5,876 nt of DNA from Caldilineaceae bacterium (GTDB lineage: Bacteria; Chloroflexota; Anaerolineae; Caldilineales; Caldilineaceae), in the NCBI GenBank assembly GCA_012032975.1, contig JAAUPU010000224.1:1-5876 (forward strand), read 5' to 3'. A program made the translations under genes and the position numbers. Shown here one piece after another: positions 1-5,720 of the stretch. Under the pieces are notes generated by a model, which worked only from the letters and a program-made list of their open reading frames with translations, was not told the origin of the DNA and made no database searches. The stretch's first letter is position 1, and each line of letters begins with the position of its first letter.

Positions 1-20
1 GAAACTGAGAGTTGAATAAT

Positions 21-79
21 TTGGGACAGCACTTCGACAAGCCCACCATCTACCCGACCATGGTGGTCGCGTCGGCGGC
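21..79 (+). CDS. Displaced N-terminus of gene A (first strand and glycine loop)
   Basis: In the frame of TTG 21 this reads LGQHFDKPTIYPTMVV. If one G is restored in the run at 69 it continues VGVGGMGTNTVRAVKRRF, joining the frame of ATG 80. That product is the typical first beta strand plus GGxG loop (T1) of tubulin-like proteins. The upstream in-frame stop is TGA 6-8, so the start must be TTG 12, TTG 21 or ATG 60. TTG 21 is preferred because GAGAG at 7-11 sits nine bases before it as a weak ribosome-binding site, and because ATG 60 would cut into the strand. The TTG choice is tentative; that this stretch is coding is more certain. Confidence 0.65.
66..71 (+). other. Probable single-base deletion (GG to G) in the glycine loop of gene A
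   Basis: GTC-GCGTC here should be GTC-GGC-GTC. Restoring one G fuses the TTG 21 frame to the ATG 80 frame and recreates VVGVGGMGTNT, the expected T1 loop. Without it, the loop is split over two frames. Confidence 0.8.
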
Positions 80-2032
80 ATGGGCACCAACACGGTGCGC
101 GCAGTCAAACGCCGTTTCCGCAATGTCTGGGGCGCCGATGCCCCCGGTGCGCAACTGCCCGGCATGATCCAACTGATGGCGCTGGACACAGAGCCGCTGG
201 TCAACCGACTCGACCAGGAGCCGCTCTTCGCCGACGAGTTCGTCTACATGGGCAAATTCGACGCCACGCGCCTGGTCGCCAATCTGGACCAGCACCCGGA
301 GATCGCACGCTGGTGGAATTACCCCTCGATCCCGCTGGGCTATATCCACAACGGGGCCAAGCAACTGCGCCCCATCGGTCGGCTCTGCTTCTATCGCAAC
401 TACGTCAAGTTCAAGCAGTTGCTGGAGACCAAGCTGACCAATCTGGACAAGATTCGCGACATGGAAACCGCGCAGAATCGAGGCTTTCCGGTGGTGGGCA
501 ACTACCAGCTGATCTACGTAGTCAGCAGTCTCTGCGGCGGCACCGGCGCGGGCATGTTCATGGACACCGTCCATCGCATCCGCGCCCAGGTGCGCAACAA
601 CGCACGCATCGTCGGCATCTTCTTCCTGCCCGATGTGTTGGAAGCCGAGATCACCAGCGATTTGCAGCGTCGTCGCATCCGCGCCAATGCCTACGCCGCG
701 CTCAAGGAGCTTAACTATTTTCAGGAGACTCAGGAATTTCGCGCGCTCTATCCTTCCGAGCAGCGCGAGTTGCCGGACACCCCCTACGCACCCTTCGACT
801 TTGTCTTTTTGATGGGACGCACCAACCGGGATGGTCGCAGCCTCGCCCGCAAATCCGACGCCGAAAACATGGCCGCGCACCTGATCCAGATGACAGCCAT
901 CAGCCACTTGAGCAGCGAGATCCTGGGGCTGGAGGTCAACGTGGTGCGCGAGCGCCTCTACGAGATGACCGGGGCCGCCGGCGAGGTGACCGGCCAGCGA
1001 ATGCCTCGGCGCGGCCATTTTCTGGTCTACAGCAGCTTTGCCGCCTCCGCGCTGGTTGCGCCCCACGAATCACTGACAGACTTCTGGCAGCGCGCCTTTG
1101 TGGCCGACCTGGTGCGCCGCTTTGCCGCCGGCCCTTCGCTCAACGACCCGCGCGGCTCGCTGCCCGATGGCGACCGGCTGCGGGTGCAGAGCCTCTGGCA
1201 ATCGCTGCTTTCTCAGTTGGTCAGCCGCTATGCCGCGCTGGACAACGACCGGCTCGATGATATCCTGGAGGAGATCGAGGAGCAACAGGGCGCGTGGCCC
1301 AGCTTCTGGGAGCCAATCCAAAAAACCATGCAGCAGGCGTTGATGGACACGGGCATTCGCGGCGCGCTGGCGCTCTGCGACCTGCTCGCGCCGCCCACGC
1401 CCGCCACCGCCGCGGTCGAATCGTTGCCCCGACAGCGGCTCTTCCTGGTCAACGGCGCGCCCGTCAGCGAAGAAGAGCGCGTGCGCTGGCGCAAGTTGCT
1501 GGCCCAGGAGGGCGGCCTCTCCGAGCAGATGCAGCAGGTGGCCGGCAGCTTTGGTGAATTGTTGATGATGGCCTTCAGCCCGCGCCAGGCGCGCGAGCGC
1601 GCCAAGGATATGGCCGCGCGCAAGGCGCGCTCGCGGCTCTATCAAAAGCGCGACCTTGTCGAGCGCGCGCTCGTCGACCAGATCGGCAAACAGGCTGTGG
1701 TCTTGCGCGATGCGCTGCGCAACCAGGTCAATGCCTGTGCCGTGGCGCTGGTGCGCGCCAACCAGGAAGCCAGCCGCATGGCCGACCGCATCGACCCCCG
1801 GCTGCCCGACGGCCACCCCAGCACCAGCACCTATTACGAGCTGGAGACCGGTGCGGTGGGCCGCGACTACCTGCAACATTTCTATCGCCGCGCCGGCAGC
1901 CAAGTGACGCCGGGCGACTGGCACAACGCGCTCTTGCCGCTCTTTCAACAAGTGGTGCAACGGGCCAGCGCGTCAGCGCCGACGATGTCTATACACAACT
2001 CAACCACGCGGTGGTCGAGAACAGCTCGTTGA
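80..2032 (+). CDS. Tubulin-like GTPase (Tubulin_2/FtsZ-like type), main part of frameshifted gene A
   Basis: Probable GTP-binding protein of the tubulin/FtsZ superfamily; cytosolic, with no membrane segment visible. Numbering is from ATG 80. GGTGAG at residues 153-158 (bases 536-553) is the tubulin/FtsZ phosphate-binding signature, preceded by a beta strand (IYVVSSLC). Next come strand VGIFFLPD (178-185), then RANAYAALKEL with Asn203 where tubulins place the Asn that contacts guanine, strand FDFVFLMG (239-246), strand FLVYSSFAASA from 314, and a charged helical stretch at about 503-570 that may be a coiled coil. I could not identify a canonical T7 NxDxxD/E catalytic motif; residues 287-291 (N..RE) are only a weak candidate. 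ATG 80 is almost certainly not the true start: it lies inside the first glycine loop, and the missing N-terminus is encoded from TTG 21 in another frame. The tail after about residue 628 is out-of-frame nonsense, and the natural protein continues in the 2011-2541 frame. Superfamily assignment is confident; the cellular role is inferred. Confidence 0.85.
   Translation: MGTNTVRAVKRRFRNVWGADAPGAQLPGMIQLMALDTEPLVNRLDQEPLFADEFVYMGKFDATRLVANLDQHPEIARWWNYPSIPLGYIHNGAKQLRPIGRLCFYRNYVKFKQLLETKLTNLDKIRDMETAQNRGFPVVGNYQLIYVVSSLCGGTGAGMFMDTVHRIRAQVRNNARIVGIFFLPDVLEAEITSDLQRRRIRANAYAALKELNYFQETQEFRALYPSEQRELPDTPYAPFDFVFLMGRTNRDGRSLARKSDAENMAAHLIQMTAISHLSSEILGLEVNVVRERLYEMTGAAGEVTGQRMPRRGHFLVYSSFAASALVAPHESLTDFWQRAFVADLVRRFAAGPSLNDPRGSLPDGDRLRVQSLWQSLLSQLVSRYAALDNDRLDDILEEIEEQQGAWPSFWEPIQKTMQQALMDTGIRGALALCDLLAPPTPATAAVESLPRQRLFLVNGAPVSEEERVRWRKLLAQEGGLSEQMQQVAGSFGELLMMAFSPRQARERAKDMAARKARSRLYQKRDLVERALVDQIGKQAVVLRDALRNQVNACAVALVRANQEASRMADRIDPRLPDGHPSTSTYYELETGAVGRDYLQHFYRRAGSQVTPGDWHNALLPLFQQVVQRASASAPTMSIHNSTTRWSRTAR
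1961..1971 (+). other. Probable single-base deletion near the end of the coiled region of gene A
   Basis: The frame of ATG 80 is convincing up to QVVQRA, and the frame of 2011-2541 is convincing from QRVSADDV. Restoring one C in the CC at 1965-1966 (or one G in the preceding GGG) joins them as QVVQRAQRVSADDV. Nothing resembling a canonical slippery heptamer is visible, so programmed frameshifting is less likely. Confidence 0.8.
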
Positions 2033-2541
2033 TCAGCCGAGTTCACAGCACGGTGGACATCAACCACATCATCAATGTGCAGCATGGCGAAGAGGTCGAG
2101 CGGGTTCGTCAGCGCCCGGACAACCGCATTCACCAATGGCTGGACCGGCTCAACCCGTATATCCGCTGGGACGCCGACCGCTACAGTTTCCACGAGTCCA
2201 ACCTGGAGCACATCCGCCTGGCCGCGGTGCCGACCAGCCGCCAGGAAGACCCCGAACTGATGGCTGCCACGGTCGGCCAGGAGGATTTCAAATGGGTGCC
2301 AACCGGCGACCGTTTGCGCATGGACGCGGTCTGGATCGTACACGGCCTGCCGGTCACATTGTTGGAGCGGCTCGACGAGTATCGCGCCCAATATGAAAAC
2401 GACCTCGACTTCCCGGTGCGCGAGGAATTTCATCTGGACCCGACGTGGGCCTACCTGCCCGAGATCACGCCGGATGCAGAAGAGCGGCCTGTGAATCCAG
2501 CCGTCATCCCGCGTCCCGATGCCGTCCGCCGGCGTAACTGA
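2011..2541 (+). CDS. C-terminal part of the gene A tubulin-like protein, separated by a frameshift
   Basis: This frame is the natural continuation of gene A, not a separate gene. The frame is open upstream of GTG 2011 and reads RVSADDVYTQLNHAVVENSS from about 1969, overlapping the point where the 80-2032 frame turns to nonsense. Visible content is a helical segment, then DRLNPYIRWDAD, then MDAVWIVHGLPVTLLERL followed by DEYRAQYEND. The VHGLP motif lies at residues 110-114 counted from GTG 2011, with CAC 2341 encoding the His. A VHGL motif in the same context recurs in the last part of this window, so this looks like a conserved C-terminal module of the tubulin-like family. The frame ends at TGA 2539-2541 after an Arg-rich tail. 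I see no good ribosome-binding site before GTG 2011. Function of the module is unknown; a role in partner contact or oligomerisation would be speculation. Confidence 0.75.
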   Translation: MVENSSLISRVHSTVDINHIINVQHGEEVERVRQRPDNRIHQWLDRLNPYIRWDADRYSFHESNLEHIRLAAVPTSRQEDPELMAATVGQEDFKWVPTGDRLRMDAVWIVHGLPVTLLERLDEYRAQYENDLDFPVREEFHLDPTWAYLPEITPDAEERPVNPAVIPRPDAVRRRN

Positions 2542-2714
2542 AAGATCCAAAAATAGAGATGGTCCACGAAGTGGCACGCAGAGACACAAAGAAGCGCAGA
2601 GTAAAGAACGTACATCATGCGTCCGTCTGTTCTTCGTGATCCTTCGTGGCGCTTCGTGGATCACGATTTTCTTGCAATCGCCCAACTTGACGTTCATGTG
2701 ACTCGAATCTGCCG
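2542..2714. other. Intergenic region between the two tubulin-like genes
   Basis: This is 173 bases without a credible gene. It begins AT-rich, contains the inverted repeat described separately, and ends with about 50 bases of ordinary sequence before ATG 2715. I see no clear sigma-70 promoter pair and no strong Shine-Dalgarno sequence for the downstream gene. TTGACG at 2687-2692 has no matching -10 box at the right distance. Confidence 0.7.
2560..2663. repeat. Imperfect inverted repeat with internal 10-bp repeats (REP/MITE-like)
   Basis: The left arm 2560-2593 pairs with the right arm 2630-2663, with 26 of 34 positions complementary by manual alignment, across a 36-base loop. The right arm contains three head-to-tail 10-bp units: TTCGTGATCC (2633-2642), TTCGTGGCGC (2643-2652) and TTCGTGGATC (2653-2662). 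Repeats rich in CACGAAG/CTTCGTG are, to my recollection, scattered between genes in many environmental bacterial genomes including Chloroflexota. The transcript could fold into a long hairpin, affecting termination or mRNA stability between the genes. There is no U-run directly after the stem, so it is not a classic intrinsic terminator. Confidence 0.75.
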
Positions 2715-4571
2715 ATGATTGTTCACTACACACACAGCCGGGCCGCGATCCTCTGCTTTGGCGGATGGGGGCTTCAGGTGCTCTTCCATCTGTTGCCGCG
2801 CCTCCAAGCCAGCCAGGAGCAGCGCACCGCGCTCAATGCCGCCGGGCCGGATCTCAACAGCATCACCAGTTTTGGCGCCGTGGTTCCCGAAGCGTTGCTA
2901 GACAGCGAACGCCAGGCTCATTTTTCGCTCTTTGCGCCAAAGCTCGACAGACCGCTCGCGCCCTTCCACGTCGAGCGGTTGATCGCGACCATTCGCAACG
3001 AGGACGACGACGGCATCGACCGTCGCGCCGCGTCGCTGCTTTCCGATGCGGAAAAGCGCGCCTTGCTCTTGCAACGGGCGCTCAAGCCGCACCTGCGTAC
3101 GCTCAGCTATGGCGATGGCCCCTTCCGTTCGCCGGCTACCGGGCTGGCATCGCTCGCGCGGCACAGCCCGCAGGCGGGAAATGGCGTGCGCCGTGCAACC
3201 CGCGCCGACATGTTTCACACGGCATTGGAACACGCCGACCCAGTCGCGCGCCTGCTGGAAACCCACCTGATCGACCCGATCCGCCAGGACAATCTTGCCC
3301 CGGACGACCCCTTTGTCCAGACCACGCTCTATGTGATCGCGCCGCTCTTCGAGCCGTTGGCCGGCGCGCTGATCTGGCCGACGGTTGCCCAGTTGATGGC
3401 GCGGCTGGGTCGTCAACACATCTCCCAGGTGGTCGGCTTTTTTGCCACCGGCAGCTATGCGACGGACCTGACGCGCGCGGTGGAAGACAGCGCGGCCTAT
3501 GCCACGCTTGCCGAACTGGAAGTGCTCTCGGGTCTGCGTCCCGTGGTCCAAGGCAATTCCATGTTGCACGACCTGATCCGCAGCGCCAACCGACCGCTCT
3601 ATGACCAGGTCGGCCAGCGGCTCTTCGACCATATCTACCTGCTCGATCGGGAGAAGAGCAACCAGGGTCTGGCCCAGGACAGCCAGGAGCTGGCGCTGAT
3701 GGTGGGCAATGCGCTCGAGGCGATGATCGTTGCCAGCGGTGATCTCTTTATCCAGGAACAGTTGGGCATTGGTCTGCATATCGCGGCGGAACGTCCCTAC
3801 AGCCTGATCGGCGCGGCCGGCGACTATGCGCCCATCGACCAGATCCTGCACGCGGTCAATCGTCAGGAAGAGAGTCGCCTGGTGCGCGAATGGGTGCTGC
3901 GCGCATCCCCCCCAGAACAGAGCGCGTCACCCCTCCAGGCGAAACGCAAAGCCAGCGAGCTGGCAGACTTTGGCTGGACGCGGACGGCTGCGTTAAGCCA
4001 GTTGACCCGTCGCGCGCCCAGCCTCTACGAAAGCCCCGCGGCCGCAGACTGGAATGACCTTGTCTTTCGAGCGTCATCGGTTTTGACTGAGGGCACAGCG
4101 CGCGAACTGGAGCAGCTCGACCCGCACGAGTGGCCAGCAGCCTTTGACGCGCACTTGGGCGAAGTTGATCATACGTTAAACCTGGCGGTTGGCGTGCAGG
4201 CAATTGACGAAGCCTGGGGGCTTGACGCCAGGCTCACCATGCCACCGCCGGCCGCGCAAGCCCGTTCGCCATTGGGTCGCAAAACGGTCCCGCGCACCGT
4301 GGCTGCAATCCGCGAACTTTCGCCCAAGATCAAGGACGAACGCTGGACACCGGCGGTCATCATCCAGATCCACAACCGGCTTCTCAAGCTGCTGGCAGAT
4401 TCGCCCACCGGTCTGCAACAGGCGCGCCGCGAGACAGAGCGCTGGCTTGCGGATGCGGAACAGGAGCTGCAAAAGCTGAAGACCCAGTCGACGTCGAGCA
4501 TGCGCCAGCTTCGGCAGATTCAACAGGAACAGGCTCGCCACGAGTGCGCGTGCGTTACGAAAAAGCCGTAG
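2715..4571 (+). CDS. Divergent tubulin-like paralog with degenerate nucleotide-binding motif (gene B core)
   Basis: A 618-residue frame whose first two thirds match gene A motif by motif. RAAILCFGGWGLQVL (glycine loop at 15-19) corresponds to VVGVGGMGTNTV. TLYVIAPLFEPLAGALIW corresponds to LIYVVSSLCGGTGAGMFM, with EPLAGA at 213-218 where gene A has GGTGAG. VVGFFATGSY (239-248) corresponds to IVGIFFLPDV. DSAAYATLAEL corresponds to RANAYAALKEL, with Ala260 where gene A has the guanine-contacting Asn. LFDHIYLLDR (from 303) corresponds to PFDFVFLMGR, and YSLIGAAGDYAPIDQ to FLVYSSFAASALVAP. Loss of the G-box and the Asn implies weak or absent GTP binding. Residues from about 575 onward are a charged, probable coiled coil (QQARRETERWLADAEQELQK). 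The start ATG 2715 places the usual 8-11 residues before the first strand. The annotated end KKP is probably a frameshift artefact: the coil seems to continue into the next frame from 4544. Paralogy is by eye but runs through six motifs in order. Confidence 0.75.
   Translation: MIVHYTHSRAAILCFGGWGLQVLFHLLPRLQASQEQRTALNAAGPDLNSITSFGAVVPEALLDSERQAHFSLFAPKLDRPLAPFHVERLIATIRNEDDDGIDRRAASLLSDAEKRALLLQRALKPHLRTLSYGDGPFRSPATGLASLARHSPQAGNGVRRATRADMFHTALEHADPVARLLETHLIDPIRQDNLAPDDPFVQTTLYVIAPLFEPLAGALIWPTVAQLMARLGRQHISQVVGFFATGSYATDLTRAVEDSAAYATLAELEVLSGLRPVVQGNSMLHDLIRSANRPLYDQVGQRLFDHIYLLDREKSNQGLAQDSQELALMVGNALEAMIVASGDLFIQEQLGIGLHIAAERPYSLIGAAGDYAPIDQILHAVNRQEESRLVREWVLRASPPEQSASPLQAKRKASELADFGWTRTAALSQLTRRAPSLYESPAAADWNDLVFRASSVLTEGTARELEQLDPHEWPAAFDAHLGEVDHTLNLAVGVQAIDEAWGLDARLTMPPPAAQARSPLGRKTVPRTVAAIRELSPKIKDERWTPAVIIQIHNRLLKLLADSPTGLQQARRETERWLADAEQELQKLKTQSTSSMRQLRQIQQEQARHECACVTKKP
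4540..4548 (+). other. Probable single-base deletion (GG to G) joining the gene B core to its membrane half
   Basis: CAC-GAG-TGC would read CAC-GAG-GTG-CGC with one G restored, giving an uninterrupted charged helix from the gene B core into the membrane segment. Two separate genes with a 28-base overlap remain possible. Fusion is favoured because the joined protein then has the same ends as gene A: a tubulin-like core at the N-terminus and a VHGL module at the C-terminus. Confidence 0.6.
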
Positions 4572-5539
4572 AAAAAAAGCCATCGCTGCCCGGCGTACTG
4601 CTGCGTATGGCCGCGGCGACTGCGTTGGTCGCCCTCTTTGCGGCTGGTTATCTGCTGCTACTCCAGCAGCCCTGGTCGGCGAGCGGGGACGGGTTGGCGC
4701 TGCTAGGCTTTGCCGTGGGCGCATTTGCTGCGGGGCTGATCTCGGTTGGAGTGGCGCGCTCGCGCATCCAACGCCTGCGCCGCGACCGCCTCAAGCTGGC
4801 CCAAAATGAGCTGACGACCCGATTACAAGAGAGCGTCCACGATGGGTTGGTGCGCGCCCACGAACATCTGGCCGAACTCTTGCGCAGTTGGCGACAGATG
4901 TTGGTCGAGGCTATCGACGAGTTGCGCGAGTTGAGTACGCCGCCGAATCTGCCCGCCGTGCCGCCCAACGACATTGCGCCGAGCCATCTCTATGTCTCGC
5001 ACCTCAACCAGGCGCTATGGGATCGCTGCCACGACTATCTGCGCGCCCAGCAGGATGCCTTTGGCGAGCGCAGCGAGGACCGGCTGGACGATCTGTGGGG
5101 ACAAGCCGAGTGGCGCGAACAGATGCTGGAGTTATGCTCGCGCATCCTTCGCGGCGTGCCCACATCCACGCGCCTCGGCCCCGATCAACAGGTGGTGCAT
5201 ACGCTGGCGCAGTTCATCCGTCACACGGTGCGCCAATCGATTGCGCCGGTCAGCATCCAGACCCAGAACCCGTTGCGCACCCACCTGATCCGGGCACTGG
5301 CGCAAGAGTTCAGCATCGAACATATGCTCTGGCGCGGGGCAGAAGACGAGCGCGACATGCGCCGTCAACTGCGGGCGATGCGCATCGCAAACCCCCAATA
5401 TCGAAGAGCCGGCGGGTCCAGACAAGCCGCTGATCAGCGGCTCCAAACGGCGTTATGTGGAGAGCGCGTGGAATCGCGCCAAGCCGACTGCCAACTACGA
5501 CGTCTCGGATCGACTGGCCGTCTATGGTATCACGGTTGA
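4544..5539 (+). CDS. Two-helix membrane anchor plus coiled coil; probable continuation of gene B
   Basis: Numbered from GTG 4544. After a basic start come two hydrophobic helices, about 19-40 (LLRMAAATALVALFAAGYLL region) and about 50-71 (GLALLGFAVGAFAAGLI region), joined by a short polar hairpin. A strongly charged helix follows (RIQRLRRDRLKLAQNELTTR), then further helical sequence to about residue 283. Positive charges flank both helices, suggesting that both ends of the segment face the cytoplasm. It overlaps the preceding frame by 28 bases with only a poor ribosome-binding site. Adding one G at 4544 fuses the two frames as ARHEVRVRYEKAVEKK, so this is probably the second half of gene B. 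The reading after about residue 283 (from AMRIAN onward) is out of frame because of an extra C at 5392-5396; the natural continuation is in the next frame. I do not recognise the membrane part as a named family. Confidence 0.75.
   Translation: MRVRYEKAVEKKPSLPGVLLRMAAATALVALFAAGYLLLLQQPWSASGDGLALLGFAVGAFAAGLISVGVARSRIQRLRRDRLKLAQNELTTRLQESVHDGLVRAHEHLAELLRSWRQMLVEAIDELRELSTPPNLPAVPPNDIAPSHLYVSHLNQALWDRCHDYLRAQQDAFGERSEDRLDDLWGQAEWREQMLELCSRILRGVPTSTRLGPDQQVVHTLAQFIRHTVRQSIAPVSIQTQNPLRTHLIRALAQEFSIEHMLWRGAEDERDMRRQLRAMRIANPQYRRAGGSRQAADQRLQTALCGERVESRQADCQLRRLGSTGRLWYHG
5392..5396 (+). other. Probable one-base insertion in a C5 run
   Basis: GCA-AAC-CCCC-AAT: with four Cs instead of five the frame from 4544 continues as RIANPNIEEPAGPDKPLISG. 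As written it runs into unrelated sequence and stops at 5539. The protein frame after the run (5397 onward) is open and plausible, so the run length is the likely error. Confidence 0.75.
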
Positions 5540-5720
5540 CTTTGCCGCGGCTTCTGGCGCGGCCGACAGCGACCTGACCCGTGTGCTGCTCGACGAGTTC
5601 AACCTGACGCTGCTGCCACAGAGAATCCATTCAACATCCTCTTTGTGCGCACCGTCCATGGGCTGGGGTTGGATGACCTGGAGTGCATCCACCGCTATCG
5701 CCAGGAGATCGACTTTCTGA
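5397..5720 (+). CDS. Middle C-terminal fragment of gene B in a shifted frame
   Basis: From 5397 this frame reads NIEEPAGPDKPLISGSKRRY, followed by VESAWNRAKPTANYDVSDRL and AVYGITVDFAA, ending naturally at DEFNLTLLPQ near 5621. It continues the 4544 frame once one C is removed at 5392-5396. Sequence in this frame after about 5621 is nonsense up to the stop at 5718-5720, because a further base is missing there. GTG 5457 could serve as a nominal start, but the coding sense extends upstream of it and there is no ribosome-binding site. Role: part of the C-terminal domain of the tubulin-like paralog, function unknown. Confidence 0.65.
   Translation, partial: NIEEPAGPDKPLISGSKRRYVESAWNRAKPTANYDVSDRLAVYGITVDFAAASGAADSDLTRVLLDEFNLTLLPQRIHSTSSLCAPSMGWGWMTWSASTAIARRSTF
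5425..5442. repeat. Perfect 18-bp palindrome inside coding sequence
   Basis: AGCCGCTGATCAGCGGCT is its own reverse complement, with no spacer. It lies in codons for KPLISGS of the shifted gene B frame. It could be a chance occurrence or a protein-binding site; nothing nearby decides. Confidence 0.5.
5619..5623 (+). other. Probable single-base deletion (GG to G)
   Basis: CCA-CAG-AGAA should probably be CCA-CAG-GAG-AAT. Restoring one G gives LLPQENPFNILFVRTVHGL, connecting two well-formed pieces and placing the VHGL motif in the same context as in gene A. Confidence 0.75.

Noticed and set aside
50..1066. Long open frame on the minus strand opposite gene A
   Set aside because: The product has no recognisable domain and is the mirror of a GC-rich coding frame; the + strand protein carries clear tubulin-like motifs.
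1070..1960. Minus-strand frame of nearly 300 codons
   Set aside because: Composition is Ala/Arg/Gln/His-rich, as expected from an antisense shadow; no domain seen.
1955..1975. Programmed -1 ribosomal frameshift in gene A
   Set aside because: No X-XXY-YYZ slippery heptamer in the correct phase, and four other breaks of the same kind make error a simpler explanation.
2011..2541. Independent small gene starting at GTG 2011
   Set aside because: Coding sense extends upstream of the GTG and joins gene A after a one-base correction; no ribosome-binding site.
2633..2662. CRISPR or tandem-repeat array
   Set aside because: Only three adjacent 10-bp units with no spacers; better explained as part of the right arm of the inverted repeat.
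2519..2701. Small + strand gene in the intergenic region
   Set aside because: The frame runs through the inverted repeat and the end of gene A; composition and lack of ribosome-binding site argue against it.
2687..2714. Promoter for gene B (TTGACG as -35)
   Set aside because: No TATAAT-like hexamer about 17 bases downstream, and the site would lie too close to the start codon.
2898..3851. Long open frame on the minus strand opposite gene B
   Set aside because: Same shadow effect. The + strand frame aligns with gene A motif by motif over this stretch.
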